Of a DNA stretch of 64,000 nucleotides, positions 54,360-63,991 are shown piece after piece (within the stretch, counting starts at the first letter, position 1; every line of letters starts with the position of its first letter). Under the pieces are notes generated by a model. It saw only the letters and a list, made by a program, of their open reading frames with translations. It had not been told where the DNA came from and did no database searches. This DNA comes from Mycoplana rhizolycopersici (GTDB lineage: Bacteria > Pseudomonadota > Alphaproteobacteria > Rhizobiales > Rhizobiaceae): contig NZ_JABXYK010000001.1 of assembly GCF_013378445.1 (NCBI RefSeq), positions 186,001 through 250,000 of the forward strand. The letters run 5' to 3'. The translations under genes and the position numbers were made by a program.

Positions 54360-54878
54360 ATGACGGACCGTCGGCTCATTCTGCTGCGCCATGCGAAATC
54401 GGGCTGGCCCGATGGCGTGCCCGACCGCGATCGACCGCTGGCGCCACGCGGGCAGAAGGCGGCGCCGAAGATCGGCGCCTTCATGGCAAAAGAAAAGCTG
54501 GTCCCCGACCTCGTCCTCGTCTCGCCTGCGCGGCGGACGCAGGAGACCTGGAACCTGATCGCCCCCAGGCTGCCGAAGAAGCGCGACAAGCGCGATATCG
54601 AGGCGATCTACGAAGCTCCGGCAAACCGGCTGCTCGACGTCGTACGCGACACCGCAGCAACCGTGCGCTGCCTCATGCTGGTCGGCCACAATCCGGGCCT
54701 GCAGCAACTGGCGCTCTCCCTCATCGGTGCGGGAGAGGCCGATTCCATTCACAGGATCGGCGAGAAATATCCGACGGCGGGGTTGGTCGAGCTGGAATTC
54801 TCGCTTGATCTCTGGTCCGACCTGCACGCAGGCACGGCGACGCTGCGGCGCTTCGTCACGCCGAAGTCCCTGGATTGA
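54360..54878 (+). CDS. Histidine phosphatase family protein (SixA-like)
   Basis: 172 residues. Phosphohistidine signature LILLRHAKSGW at residues 6-16 (catalytic His), Arg in SPARRTQETW, and second His in LVGHNPGLQQLAL. SixA removes phosphate from phosphohistidine proteins such as NPr or histidine kinases. GGGGAGGAAC precedes ATG 54360, which decides the start. Convergent with the aldo/keto reductase gene. Confidence 0.88.
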   Translation: MTDRRLILLRHAKSGWPDGVPDRDRPLAPRGQKAAPKIGAFMAKEKLVPDLVLVSPARRTQETWNLIAPRLPKKRDKRDIEAIYEAPANRLLDVVRDTAATVRCLMLVGHNPGLQQLALSLIGAGEADSIHRIGEKYPTAGLVELEFSLDLWSDLHAGTATLRRFVTPKSLD

Positions 54879-54921
54879 ACGGACGCGATCGCCGGCCGCG
54901 ACCGCGTCAGGGGATCGATGC

Positions 54922-55752
54922 TCAGAAGTCCGCGGTCTTCGGGTCCGGGCCGATACGTGCGCCGGGGTCGTCGAGCCTGTCGATTGCAGCGAGGTCCTCG
55001 GCATCCAGCCTGAAATCGAAAACCTTGAAGTTCTCCACGATACGCGCAGGCGTAACCGATTTTGGGATCACGACCAGGCCGTTATCGATGTGCCAGCGGA
55101 TGATCGTCTGAGCCGGTGTGCGGCCGTGCTTCCTGGCGATGGCCGCCACGGTCGGATTGTCCAGCAGCTTGCCCTGACCAAGCGGACTCCAGGATTCAGT
55201 GGCGATTCGTAGCTTGGCGTGGAAGGCGCGCACCGTCTTCTGCTGGAAGTCCGGATGCAGCTCGATCTGGTTGATAACCGGCGCCTCCCCTGTCTCTGCC
55301 TCGATCATCTCGATGTGCTCGGGATAAAAGTTGGAAACGCCGACCGAACGGGCACGGCCCTCTTCCTTGAGGCGCAGGAAAGCCTTCCAGGTTTCGACAT
55401 AGAGACCGCGCTGCGGCGCCGGCCAATGGATCAGGTACAGATCGACATAGTCGGTGCCGAGCCGCTTCAGGCTTTCGTCGAAGGCTCTCAGGGTCGAATC
55501 GTAGCCCTGCTGGTCGTTCCAGAGCTTGGTTGTCAGATAGATGTCCCCACGCGCGATGCCGGATGCACGGATGCCTTCGCCAACGCCTTCCTCGTTGCCA
55601 TAGATCGCCGCCGTATCGACATGGCGATAGCCGGCTTCAATGGCGGTGCGAACGACGGCGGCGGCAGCGTCCTCGGGCGTGCGCCAGACGCCGAGCCCGA
55701 GCTGCGGAATCGCGTGGCCATCGCGAAGAGCGATCGTCAGTGTATCGGTCAT
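54922..55752 (-). CDS. Aldo/keto reductase (2,5-diketo-D-gluconate reductase-like)
   Basis: 276 residues, TIM-barrel NADPH-dependent oxidoreductase. Catalytic tetrad D and Y in HVDTAAIYGNE, K in LTTKLW, H in YLIHWP. NADPH-binding segment VVIPKSVTPARIVENF. Closest to DkgA/DkgB type enzymes (methylglyoxal, beta-keto ester or diketogluconate reduction). Stand-alone unit. Confidence 0.92.
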   Translation of the reverse strand: MTDTLTIALRDGHAIPQLGLGVWRTPEDAAAAVVRTAIEAGYRHVDTAAIYGNEEGVGEGIRASGIARGDIYLTTKLWNDQQGYDSTLRAFDESLKRLGTDYVDLYLIHWPAPQRGLYVETWKAFLRLKEEGRARSVGVSNFYPEHIEMIEAETGEAPVINQIELHPDFQQKTVRAFHAKLRIATESWSPLGQGKLLDNPTVAAIARKHGRTPAQTIIRWHIDNGLVVIPKSVTPARIVENFKVFDFRLDAEDLAAIDRLDDPGARIGPDPKTADF

Positions 55753-56229
55753 GAAATGTCTCCACTAGGATGTGTCGGAAAGATACGAACAGCCTGCTGC
55801 CTGCAAATGGCGGGTCCGGCCGGAAATGGATTGGACCACGCTGATATAGGGAGCGCGTTGTCGAGTTCCAGCCTGCAATCCATCGGGCGAATCTGTCTCG
55901 AACGGCGCGAAGCAACGTGTCGCGTTCTAGCGGCATTTCGCATGCGGGCGCCGACAGTAACCAGATAGGACAGTGGGCCGGATTTCAACCGCGCCCGCCT
56001 CTTGCCCAGCGGTGCACGGTGGAACACGATTGTGCCGTGTTTGTCTGCTGCTGTCTTTCTTGCCCGTCCCATGCCCGGCACCTACATAATGCTCACGCGA
56101 ATGTGCGTTGCCCGCAAAATTTCGGGCAAGCATATCCTCGCGCTGAACACGGAAATTTGCATGGAACCTGCGCAGGGTTGTCAAAAGGGCAATTTTGCTT
56201 AGGTTCATTCTGGAACCGAAAGGAAAAAG
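55753..56229 (+). promoter_or_regulatory. Divergent intergenic region before cenR
   Basis: 477 bases between the aldo/keto reductase and cenR start codons. No credible gene. Candidate cenR promoter: TTGTCA (56178-56183), 16 bases, TAGGTT (56200-56205), giving a leader of about 20 bases. The remainder holds the reductase promoter, which I cannot pinpoint. Confidence 0.4.
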
Positions 56230-56913
56230 ATGACGTCGCGAACAATCCTCATTGTCGATGATGACGACGACCTGCGCGAGACGCTGGTCGAGCAGCTTGC
56301 GCTCTACGAGGAGTTTGCGATTCTTCAGGAAACGACGGCCGCCAAAGGTGTGCAGGCGGCGCGCGCCGGCCAGGTCGATCTTCTGATCATGGATGTCGGA
56401 CTACCGGACATGGACGGCCGCGAGGCCGTCAAGCTGCTGCGCAAGGGTGGTTTCAAGGCGCCGATCATCATGCTGACCGGGCATGATACCGATTCCGACA
56501 CCATCCTTGGTCTGGAGGCGGGCGCCAACGACTATGTCACCAAGCCCTTCCGCTTCGCCGTGCTGCTTGCCCGCATTCGCGCGCAACTGCGCCAGCACGA
56601 AAGCAGCGAAGACGCCACCTTCACCGTCGGGCCCTACACCTTCAAGCCGGGGCAGAAGCTCCTGACCATGGACAACGGCCAGAAGATCCGGCTGACGGAG
56701 AAGGAGGCGGCGATCATCCGCTATCTCTACAGGGCGGACCAGAAGGTCGTAACGCGCGACGTGCTACTGGAAGAGGTCTGGGGCTACAATTCAGGCGTGA
56801 CGACACACACGCTGGAAACCCACGTGTACCGGCTGCGGCAGAAGATCGAGCGCGACCCCTCCAACGCGCAGATTCTCGTCACAGAGAACGGCGGCTACAA
56901 GATCGTTCCCTGA
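56230..56913 (+). CDS. cenR: Response regulator CenR-type (OmpR family)
   Basis: 227 residues. Receiver domain with an acidic patch VDDDDDL at residues 9-15, phospho-acceptor D55 (LLIMDVGLPDMDG), T83 region LTGHD, K105-like TKPF; winged helix from about 135 with GYNSGVTTHTLETHVYRLRQKIE. This sequence closely resembles CenR, the essential envelope-homeostasis regulator first described in Caulobacter and conserved in rhizobia. The cognate kinase gene cenK is not here. AAAGGA precedes the ATG. Confidence 0.85.
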   Translation: MTSRTILIVDDDDDLRETLVEQLALYEEFAILQETTAAKGVQAARAGQVDLLIMDVGLPDMDGREAVKLLRKGGFKAPIIMLTGHDTDSDTILGLEAGANDYVTKPFRFAVLLARIRAQLRQHESSEDATFTVGPYTFKPGQKLLTMDNGQKIRLTEKEAAIIRYLYRADQKVVTRDVLLEEVWGYNSGVTTHTLETHVYRLRQKIERDPSNAQILVTENGGYKIVP

Positions 56914-56929
56914 ACATCGTCCCGTGAAA

Positions 56930-56968
56930 CGTCCCGCGATAACAGCTTCCGCGGCTGGACGCGGGACG
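56930..56968 (+). terminator. Hairpin downstream of cenR
   Basis: CGTCCCGCG (56930-56938) pairs with CGCGGGACG (56960-56968), 9-base stem, loop of 21 that can itself fold partly. Sixteen bases past the cenR stop. No T-run. Confidence 0.45.
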
Positions 56969-57050
56969 GCATTGTCGGCTATTGAGTCCGCTCGATAGTT
57001 GAAGGTCGGGCCTGCAGGCAGGCAACCCGACGGCATGCCGGAGGCGCCGC

Positions 57051-57506
57051 TTGGCTCTCATTGACGACATCAGGCTTTTCGCGCAGGTGCCGCTTTTCTC
57101 CGGCCTGTCGGAAGACAAGCTGCGCCTGATGGCGTTCGGTGCCGAGCGCCGCCGTCTCGTCGAGGGACAGACCCTGTTCCGCGAGGGCACCTCCGCCGAC
57201 TGCGGCTACGTGGTGGCAACCGGCGGTTTCCGGCTCTATTCAACGGCCCGCGACGGATCTGTGAAGGACGACGGAACGGCAGGTGCCGGCGCTCTGCTCT
57301 CGGAACTGGCGATGATCTCCGTGGTCGAGCGCAAGTTCACCGCAACGGCCATCGAAGACAGCGAGGTGATCCGCATAAACCGGCCGCTGTTCCGCCGCAT
57401 GCTGGAGGAATATCCGGACGTGGCGATGATGGTTCAGGAGCGTATTCGCGCCAACCTCGAGGCCATGATCAGCGGCGCGGCCGGCCTGGCCGGCCGCTTC
57501 GCCTGA
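57051..57506 (+). CDS. Stand-alone cyclic nucleotide-binding domain protein
   Basis: 151 residues: a single cAMP-binding (cNMP_binding) beta-roll, with GQTLFREGTSADCGYVVATGGFRLYS and LLSELAMISVVERKFTATAIEDSEVIRINR corresponding to the phosphate-binding cassette, followed by a helix but no Crp-type DNA-binding domain. The start is TTG at 57051, preceded by CCGGAGG. It may bind cAMP and act through protein contacts. Convergent with xthA (10 bases). Confidence 0.85.
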   Translation: MALIDDIRLFAQVPLFSGLSEDKLRLMAFGAERRRLVEGQTLFREGTSADCGYVVATGGFRLYSTARDGSVKDDGTAGAGALLSELAMISVVERKFTATAIEDSEVIRINRPLFRRMLEEYPDVAMMVQERIRANLEAMISGAAGLAGRFA

Positions 57507-57516
57507 GCGCTCTTCT

Positions 57517-58323
57517 TCAAAGATCGAACGTCGCCATCACCGGAACGTGGTCGGAAGGACGCTCCCAGCCGCGCGCCTCGCGCAGGACAGTGATCTCCGA
57601 CAGATGCGGGTCGAGGTCGGCAGACGACCAGATGTGATCGAGCCGGCGGCCGCGGTCGGCCTTTGCCCAGTCCTGGGCCCGATAACTCCACCAGGTGTAC
57701 AGCTTCTGGTCGGCCGGAATCTTGCGGCGCATCAGGTCGACCCAGGCGCCCCTCGTCATCACTTCCATCAAGCCGTCCACCTCGACGGGCGTGTGGCTGA
57801 CGATCTTCAGGAGCTGCTTGTGCGACCAGACGTCGTGCTCCAGCGGCGCAATGTTCAGGTCGCCGACAAGGATCGAGGAGATACCGGCTTCCGCATCCGC
57901 ATGCAGAAGCTTCATTTCCTCGATGAAGTCGAGCTTGTGGCCGAACTTCGGATTGATCGTCCGGTCCGGCTCGTCACCGCCGGCAGGCACATAGAAGTTG
58001 TGCAGGCGGATCGACTTGCCGCCGTGCCGGAAGACGACAGAGACGTGCCGCGCGTCGCCGACACCGCAGTAGTCCCGCCGTTCCACGAGCTCGGTCAGCG
58101 GAAGGCGGGAGATGGTGGCGACCCCGTGATACCCCTTCTGCCCGTGCATGACGATGTACTCGTATCCCAGCGCCTTCAGCGGCTTGGACGGAAACTGGTC
58201 GTTCGGACACTTGGTTTCCTGCAGGCAAAGGATGTCCGGCGAGTGGAGCTTCAGGAACTGCTCGACCAGGCCGATCCGCAGGCGGACGGAGTTGATGTTC
58301 CAGGTCGCGATGGAAAGGGGCAT
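57517..58323 (-). CDS. xthA: Exodeoxyribonuclease III
   Basis: 268 residues. AP endonuclease and 3'-5' exonuclease of base-excision repair. Endonuclease/exonuclease/phosphatase fold with ATWNINSVR, CLQETK (metal-binding Glu), YHGVATISRLP, VGDLNIAP and the terminal SDHVPVMATF (catalytic Asp-His). ATG at 58323 is the family start; the frame to 58368 is rejected. Confidence 0.95.
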   Translation of the reverse strand: MPLSIATWNINSVRLRIGLVEQFLKLHSPDILCLQETKCPNDQFPSKPLKALGYEYIVMHGQKGYHGVATISRLPLTELVERRDYCGVGDARHVSVVFRHGGKSIRLHNFYVPAGGDEPDRTINPKFGHKLDFIEEMKLLHADAEAGISSILVGDLNIAPLEHDVWSHKQLLKIVSHTPVEVDGLMEVMTRGAWVDLMRRKIPADQKLYTWWSYRAQDWAKADRGRRLDHIWSSADLDPHLSEITVLREARGWERPSDHVPVMATFDL

Positions 58324-58492
58324 GTGGCGTGTCCTCGTGCTGCGCCGCAGCTGGCGCGCGAGGTACATAGCGCAGAACAGCGAAGACCGGAATCGCTTTT
58401 CGGTCAGGCGATTGTTCCACGGACCGATAGCGGCGGATTGCCCTGTGGAAGTATATCCCGCGCGCTATCCGCTGGTCCGGTGAAGCCGCCGA

Positions 58493-59143
58493 TCAGCGGC
58501 CGTGGATCTCGTTATAGGGGATCGCAAAGATCTTCTGGTCCAGCCGCACGCCGGTCTTGACGTTAAAGATCATCACCGACGTGTCCTTGCCTTGGGCATC
58601 GGTGATCGTCCACTGCCGCAGGTCGTAGGTCCGCGGATCGAACATCAACGTGATCGTCGACGTGCCGAACATGCCCCTGTCGCCAAGCACGATCGTGATG
58701 AGGTCGTCTTCCTCCTTCACGCCGCGCACCATCTTGGTGGAAAGATCGATCTGTGCCCCAAGCAGCAGCTTCAGCGGCGTCTTCGACAGGGGATAGACGT
58801 CCCAGGTCTTGAGCTTGCGGTTGCCGATAACGACGGTGCGGCCATCGGAGATCACCCGCATCGGCGAGGGATCTTCGTAATTGAAGCGGATCTTGCCGGG
58901 ACGGCTGATGTAGAACTTGCCGCCCGTCTGCTCGCCGCGGGGGCCGAACTGGACGAACTCGCCCATCATCGTCTTCACGGAAGCGAAGTGGTTGGCGATC
59001 TTCTGGGCCGTGGCGGAAGCCTGCGCCGCGGCCGGTTCCGGCAGGAGCACGGACGGAGCGCCGACGAGCAACAGCGCCATCAGGCCGGCAAAGCCCCTCC
59101 GCGTCAGGTTGGGGCCATGCGGGCTCGCTTCATGAACGTTCAT
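58493..59143 (-). CDS. lolA: Outer-membrane lipoprotein carrier LolA-like protein
   Basis: 216 residues with a signal peptide after a short N-terminal extension; LTRRGFAGLMALLLVGA looks twin-arginine-like, cleavage near AAAQA (about residue 42). LolA fold: YISRPGKIRFNYEDPSPMRVISDGRTVVIGN, with conserved Arg in the lipid pocket, then YPLSKTPLKLLL. It ferries lipoproteins across the periplasm. AAGGAG six bases before ATG 59143 decides the start over 59158. Confidence 0.88.
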   Translation of the reverse strand: MNVHEASPHGPNLTRRGFAGLMALLLVGAPSVLLPEPAAAQASATAQKIANHFASVKTMMGEFVQFGPRGEQTGGKFYISRPGKIRFNYEDPSPMRVISDGRTVVIGNRKLKTWDVYPLSKTPLKLLLGAQIDLSTKMVRGVKEEDDLITIVLGDRGMFGTSTITLMFDPRTYDLRQWTITDAQGKDTSVMIFNVKTGVRLDQKIFAIPYNEIHGR

Positions 59144-59265
59144 CGTGGTCTCCTTCATGCCGCTGTCATCGCCGCCAAGTGCGGCGTGATCAAGGCGCAG
59201 ATCTGCAGTCGATGGCCGTTAAGGCACAGATAGCGCGGTACAATTTTCCGTCAACGGCTGGTGAT

Positions 59266-61896
59266 CTAGTCTTCCGTCGGCACGAGGATCTCGCGCTTTC
59301 CGGCATGGTTGGCCGGGCTGATGATACCCTCCTGCTCCATCCGCTCGATCAGCGACGCGGCCCGATTATAGCCGATCCCGAGCCGTCTTTGGATATAGGA
59401 GGTGGAGGCCTTGCCGTCACGCAGGACCACGGCCACCGCCTGGTCGTACGGATCCTCGGAATCTTCCAGGTTCGACGTGCCCGCCGGGCCGCCGCCTTCC
59501 ATGTCGTCATCGTCGTCCTGGGTGATCGCGTCGAGATACTGCGGCGCGCCCTGCGTTTTTAGATGAGCGACCACCGCCTCGACTTCGCCGTCGGAGACGA
59601 ACGGGCCGTGCACGCGCTGTATGCGCCCGCCGCCGGCCATGTAGAGCATATCGCCCATGCCGAGCAGCTGCTCGGCGCCCTGTTCGCCGAGGATCGTGCG
59701 GCTGTCGATCTTGGACGTCACCTGGAAGGAGATGCGGGTCGGGAAGTTGGCCTTGATCGTGCCGGTGATGACATCGACCGAGGGGCGCTGCGTCGCCATG
59801 ATGACGTGAATGCCGGCCGCGCGCGCCATCTGGGCGAGACGCTGCACGGCGCCCTCGATGTCCTTGCCGGCGACCATCATCAGGTCGGCCATCTCGTCGA
59901 TGATGACGACGATGTAGGGCATCGGCTGGAGGTCGAACTCTTCCGTCTCGTAGATGGCTTCCCCGGTCTGGCGGTCGAAGCCGGTCTGAACGGTGCGGGT
60001 GATCTGCTCGCCCTTGGCCAGCGCCTGCTCGACGCGGCTGTTGAAGCCGTCGATGTTGCGCACGCCGATCTTCGACATCTTCTTGTAGCGCTCTTCCATC
60101 TCGCGGACGGTCCACTTGAGCGCGACCACGGCCTTCTTCGGGTCGGTGACGACCGGCGAGAGCAGGTGCGGAATGCCGTCGTAAACGGAGAGTTCGAGCA
60201 TCTTCGGATCGATCATGATCAGGCGGCACTGCTCCGGCTTCAGCCGGTAGAGGATCGACAGGATCATGGTGTTGATCGCGACCGACTTGCCCGAGCCGGT
60301 CGTGCCCGCCACGAGCAGGTGCGGCATCTTGGCGATGTCGGTGATGACGGGTTCGCCGCCGATCGTCTTGCCGAGCGCCATCGCCAGCTTGGCCTTGCTG
60401 GTCTCGAAGTCGCGTGCCCCAATCAGTTCTCGCAGATACACCGTCTCGCGACCGGGATTGGGAAGTTCGATGCCGATCGCGTTGCGGCCGGGTACGACGG
60501 CCACGCGGGCGGCGATCGCGCTCATCGATCGGGCGATGTCGTCGGCGAGGCCGATGACGCGCGAGGACTTGATGCCGGGGGCGGGCTCCAGCTCGTAGAG
60601 CGTGACGACCGGGCCGGGCCGGACATGAATGATCTCGCCCTTGACGCCGAAGTCCTCCAGCACGCCTTCCAGCATGCGGGCGTTCTGCTCGAGCGCATCA
60701 GCGGACAGCGCCGGATCGCGCGCAACGTTGCGCGGTTCGGCCAGAAGATGGAGGGAAGGCAACTGGAAGCCGCCGGGAGCCATGAACGAGGCCTGCGCTT
60801 CGCGTTCCACGCGCGCGCCCGCCTTGGGCTTCGGAGCGGCTGCGGCGATGCGCGAGCGCAGCCCTGCGGGCGCAGGTGCCTTGCGCGGCGCCCAGTCGTC
60901 CTCCTCGTCATCGGGAAGGATGCCGGCCGGGCGCGGCAGGTCGTCCGCGTCGTCATACTCCTCGTCGTCAAAGCCGGGCATCGAAGGCGGAGAGACGGCG
61001 CGGCGCGCACCGGCGTCGAGCGACGGCTCCACCCGTTCCGACAGTCTCGGGGAGGCCTTCGCGCGTGTCGGCTCGTTCAACGTGCCGAACTCGTCATCAT
61101 TGAAGTCGTACGGCTGTTCGACGGCGCGGGAATGGGTCTTGCTGCGGCCGGAGAGGCCGAAAATGCGGCGCAGGCGGGCGTGGGCGGTGAACCAGGCGTG
61201 CGTCATCGCACCGGCCATCAGCATCAGCGGGCCTTCCGCCTCGTCCTCCTCCTCCGCATCGCTCACCGTGCGGGTGCGCTCGACGGACGCTTGCGGTGCG
61301 ACCTCGTCCTCCTCTGCCGGCTCGTTGGCGATCAGGCCCGCGCTGAAGACGAGAAGCCAGCCGGACGGCAGGGAAATGAAGGCGCCGAGAACGCTGGCGA
61401 GCGTTCCGGTCGGATAGGCGCCGGTGAACAGCGCGGGAAACCGCAGGATCATGTCGCCGAACACGCCGCCGAGCCCGTTCGGCAGCGGCCAGGTAACGGG
61501 CGCCGGGATGCAGCTGAGCGCGGCCGATGCGAGAACGGCCCCCAGGAACCAGGCGCCGAAGCGCTTCAGAACGGAGGAGAGACGGCGGTTCTTGATGAGC
61601 GCGAGCGCCCAGGCGACGACGGGCAGAAGCGCAATGACGCTGGCCAGCCCGAAGAACTGCATGAAAATATCGGCGAAGGCTGCTCCGGCGTAGCCGAGCG
61701 CATTGGTCGGCTCGCCGCCGGAGGCATAGGAGAAGCTCGGGTCGGAGACGTTCCAGGTCGAAAGGGCAGCGACCGCCAGCGCCAGCGCGATGAACAGCCC
61801 GAAGCCCAGCAATGCCCGGGCCTGTCGCCATAGGAAGGCGGACAGAACGAACCGTTCGGGACGATTGTCCAGCATTGCCGATGTGCTTCTTGCCAT
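59266..61896 (-). CDS. ftsK: DNA translocase FtsK
   Basis: 876 residues. Four membrane helices in the first about 200 residues anchor it at the septum; a variable acidic/Pro-rich linker follows (about 200-400). The motor: Walker [14 protein letters not shown] (about residues 528-540), Walker [12 protein letters not shown] (about 668), then [13 protein letters not shown]. The C-terminal gamma winged helix ([21 protein letters not shown]) reads KOPS sequences to direct chromosome dimer resolution. An exact CtrA-type box lies 92-106 bases upstream of its start. Confidence 0.97.
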   Translation of the reverse strand: MARSTSAMLDNRPERFVLSAFLWRQARALLGFGLFIALALAVAALSTWNVSDPSFSYASGGEPTNALGYAGAAFADIFMQFFGLASVIALLPVVAWALALIKNRRLSSVLKRFGAWFLGAVLASAALSCIPAPVTWPLPNGLGGVFGDMILRFPALFTGAYPTGTLASVLGAFISLPSGWLLVFSAGLIANEPAEEDEVAPQASVERTRTVSDAEEEDEAEGPLMLMAGAMTHAWFTAHARLRRIFGLSGRSKTHSRAVEQPYDFNDDEFGTLNEPTRAKASPRLSERVEPSLDAGARRAVSPPSMPGFDDEEYDDADDLPRPAGILPDDEEDDWAPRKAPAPAGLRSRIAAAAPKPKAGARVEREAQASFMAPGGFQLPSLHLLAEPRNVARDPALSADALEQNARMLEGVLEDFGVKGEIIHVRPGPVVTLYELEPAPGIKSSRVIGLADDIARSMSAIAARVAVVPGRNAIGIELPNPGRETVYLRELIGARDFETSKAKLAMALGKTIGGEPVITDIAKMPHLLVAGTTGSGKSVAINTMILSILYRLKPEQCRLIMIDPKMLELSVYDGIPHLLSPVVTDPKKAVVALKWTVREMEERYKKMSKIGVRNIDGFNSRVEQALAKGEQITRTVQTGFDRQTGEAIYETEEFDLQPMPYIVVIIDEMADLMMVAGKDIEGAVQRLAQMARAAGIHVIMATQRPSVDVITGTIKANFPTRISFQVTSKIDSRTILGEQGAEQLLGMGDMLYMAGGGRIQRVHGPFVSDGEVEAVVAHLKTQGAPQYLDAITQDDDDDMEGGGPAGTSNLEDSEDPYDQAVAVVLRDGKASTSYIQRRLGIGYNRAASLIERMEQEGIISPANHAGKREILVPTED

Positions 61897-61987
61897 GTGT
61901 CTTCAGCCTGTCGCGCGATGGGCCCGGAGAGAGGATGTTCCACGGGCGCGGGTGCATGGATGATTTGCGACCCTAACCGCTCAAGCG

Positions 61988-62002
61988 TTAAAGGCATGTT
62001 AA
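61988..62002. promoter_or_regulatory. CtrA-type binding box upstream of ftsK
   Basis: TTAA (61988-61991), seven bases, TTAA (61999-62002), followed on the plus strand by CCAT (TTAACCAT), the extended CtrA half-site described in Caulobacter and Sinorhizobium. It lies in the only gap before ftsK. Exact match to TTAA-N7-TTAAC. Confidence 0.6.
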
Positions 62003-62048
62003 CCATGCCGGCCCGGCCGTATGCGTAGCCGAAAATGCCGCGCAAACG

Positions 62049-62078
62049 AAAAAGGCCCGAACCTGAAAAGGTCGGGCC
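62049..62078 (-). terminator. Rho-independent terminator of glnK-amtB
   Basis: GGCCCGA-A-CCT (62054-62064) pairs with AGG-TCGGGCC (62069-62078) with one bulged A, loop GAAA, and on the minus strand is followed by TTTTT. It lies 64 bases beyond the amtB stop. Confidence 0.88.
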
Positions 62079-62142
62079 AGAAGCGGTGCTTTCACCGTGA
62101 CGATCTTGTAGGCCGCGCCGCTAGCCGGCGCGGCCGGGGGTC

Positions 62143-63513
62143 TTAGGAGTGGTAGGCAGCCTCGCCGTGCGAGGAGAGGTCGAGACCTTCGCGCTCGGCT
62201 TCGACGGAGACGCGCAGGCCGACGATCACGTCCACGACCTTGTAGAGGATGGCCGAGACGATACCGCACCAGATGATGGTGATGACGACGGCAGTGAGCT
62301 GCGTCATGAACTGCGAAGCGATCGAGAAGTCCTCAGCGCCCGTGCCGCCGAGCCAGGGTGCCGTGAAGATGCCCGTGCCGAGGGCGCCGATGACACCGCC
62401 AACGCCGTGAACACCGAAGACGTCCGCCGTGTCGTCATAGCCGAACTTGTGCTTCACGACCGAGACGAAGAAATAGCAGACCGGCGAGACAATGATGCCG
62501 AGGACGATGGCGCCCATCGGGCCGACCGAGCCGGCAGCCGGGGTGACGGCAACCAGGCCGGCGATCATGCCGGAAGCAGCACCCAGGAGCGAAGCCTTGC
62601 CACGAGCGAAGGTTTCGACCAGCGACCATGCGAGGATGGCAGCTGCGGTGGCGAGGAAAGTATTCACGGTGGCGAGCACTGCGCCGCCGGATGCCTCCAG
62701 GTTAGAGCCGGCGTTGAAGCCGAACCAGCCAAACCAGAGCATCGCCGCGCCGACGAGCGTCAGCGTCATCGAATGGGGAGCCATCATATCCTTGCCGTAG
62801 CCGGTACGCTTGCCGACCATGATCGCGCCGATGAGGCCGGCGACACCGGCGTTGATGTGGACAACGGTTCCGCCTGCGAAGTCGAGAGCGCCCATGTTGA
62901 AGATCAGGCCGTTGGCGTCCCAAACCATGTGGGCGATCGGGAAGTATACGAAGGTGGCCCAGAGGATCGTAAACAGCAGGACCGCCGAGAATTTGATCCG
63001 CTCGGCAAAGGCACCAATGATCAGGGCCGGCGTCAGGGCGGCAAAGGTCATCTGGAACAGCACGAAGATGTATTCCGGAATGACGACGCCGTCGGAGAAC
63101 GTGGCAGCGGTGCTGTCAACGGTTACGCCGGTCAGGAAGAGCTTGGCAAATCCGCCGAAGTAGGGGCTGGTCGAGCCGCCGAAGGCGAACGAGTAACCGT
63201 AGACAACCCATACGATCATCATCATTGCACCGATGACGGTGCACTGCATGAGAACGGAGAGCATGTTCTTGGCGCGAACGAGACCGCCATAGAACAACGC
63301 AAGGCCCGGAATGAGCATGAAGAACACGAGCAGGGTTGCAAGGAACATGAAGACCGTATCGGCCTTCTCGGGAACCGGCGCTGCGGCTGCTGCCTCAGTG
63401 GCTGCAGGTGCCGCCTCCTGGGCGAAGGCGATGACCGGCGCCAGCAGGCCGGTTGCGGCCGCGCCCACTAAACCGAGCGCGGTAGAAAACTTAGAAAATG
63501 ACATCAGAGACAA
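62143..63513 (-). CDS. amtB: Ammonium transporter AmtB
   Basis: 456 residues: signal peptide (about 1-32, cleavage after AFA) and 11 membrane helices. The family signature is DFAGGTVVHINAGVAGLIGAIMVGKR with the conserved Asp and pore His; a second pore His is in the FGVHGVGGVIGALGTG segment. It passes NH3/NH4+ across the inner membrane and is blocked by GlnK when nitrogen is plentiful. Its gene follows glnK by 18 bases, the standard pair. Confidence 0.97.
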   Translation of the reverse strand: MSLMSFSKFSTALGLVGAAATGLLAPVIAFAQEAAPAATEAAAAAPVPEKADTVFMFLATLLVFFMLIPGLALFYGGLVRAKNMLSVLMQCTVIGAMMMIVWVVYGYSFAFGGSTSPYFGGFAKLFLTGVTVDSTAATFSDGVVIPEYIFVLFQMTFAALTPALIIGAFAERIKFSAVLLFTILWATFVYFPIAHMVWDANGLIFNMGALDFAGGTVVHINAGVAGLIGAIMVGKRTGYGKDMMAPHSMTLTLVGAAMLWFGWFGFNAGSNLEASGGAVLATVNTFLATAAAILAWSLVETFARGKASLLGAASGMIAGLVAVTPAAGSVGPMGAIVLGIIVSPVCYFFVSVVKHKFGYDDTADVFGVHGVGGVIGALGTGIFTAPWLGGTGAEDFSIASQFMTQLTAVVITIIWCGIVSAILYKVVDVIVGLRVSVEAEREGLDLSSHGEAAYHS

Positions 63514-63531
63514 CTCCCCTAGCAGCCGTTC

Positions 63532-63891
<360 letters not shown>

Positions 63892-63960
63892 TCACCCACG
63901 GCCGAGGCCGTTTCTCCTTGCTGCCGCTTGGCATTCTGCCGCAGCCGCCGGACCTACACA

Positions 63961-63977
63961 TTCAAGGGGCGTGCCAG
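63961..63977 (-). promoter_or_regulatory. Sigma-54 (RpoN) promoter of glnK-amtB
   Basis: On the minus strand CTGGCAC, five bases, TTGAA: it matches the -24/-12 consensus TGGCAC-N5-TTGCW except for A at the C of the -12 GC. Spacing is exact. NtrC-activated sigma-54 control of glnK-amtB is well established, and any NtrC sites would lie beyond the window edge. Confidence 0.75.
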
Positions 63978-63991
63978 ATTCGATGCGAATC
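63977..63991. promoter_or_regulatory. Palindrome abutting the glnK -24 element
   Basis: GATTCG-ATG-CGAATC (63977-63982, 63986-63991), a perfect 6-base inverted repeat with 3-base spacer directly upstream of the sigma-54 -24 element. It does not match the NtrC consensus (TGCACC-N5-GGTGCA). Possible operator; protein unknown. Confidence 0.4.

Noticed and set aside
59563-61833. 756-codon open frame antisense to ftsK
   Set aside because: Shadow of ftsK; composition (Arg/Asp/Gly/His) and lack of a ribosome-binding site or family argue against a gene.
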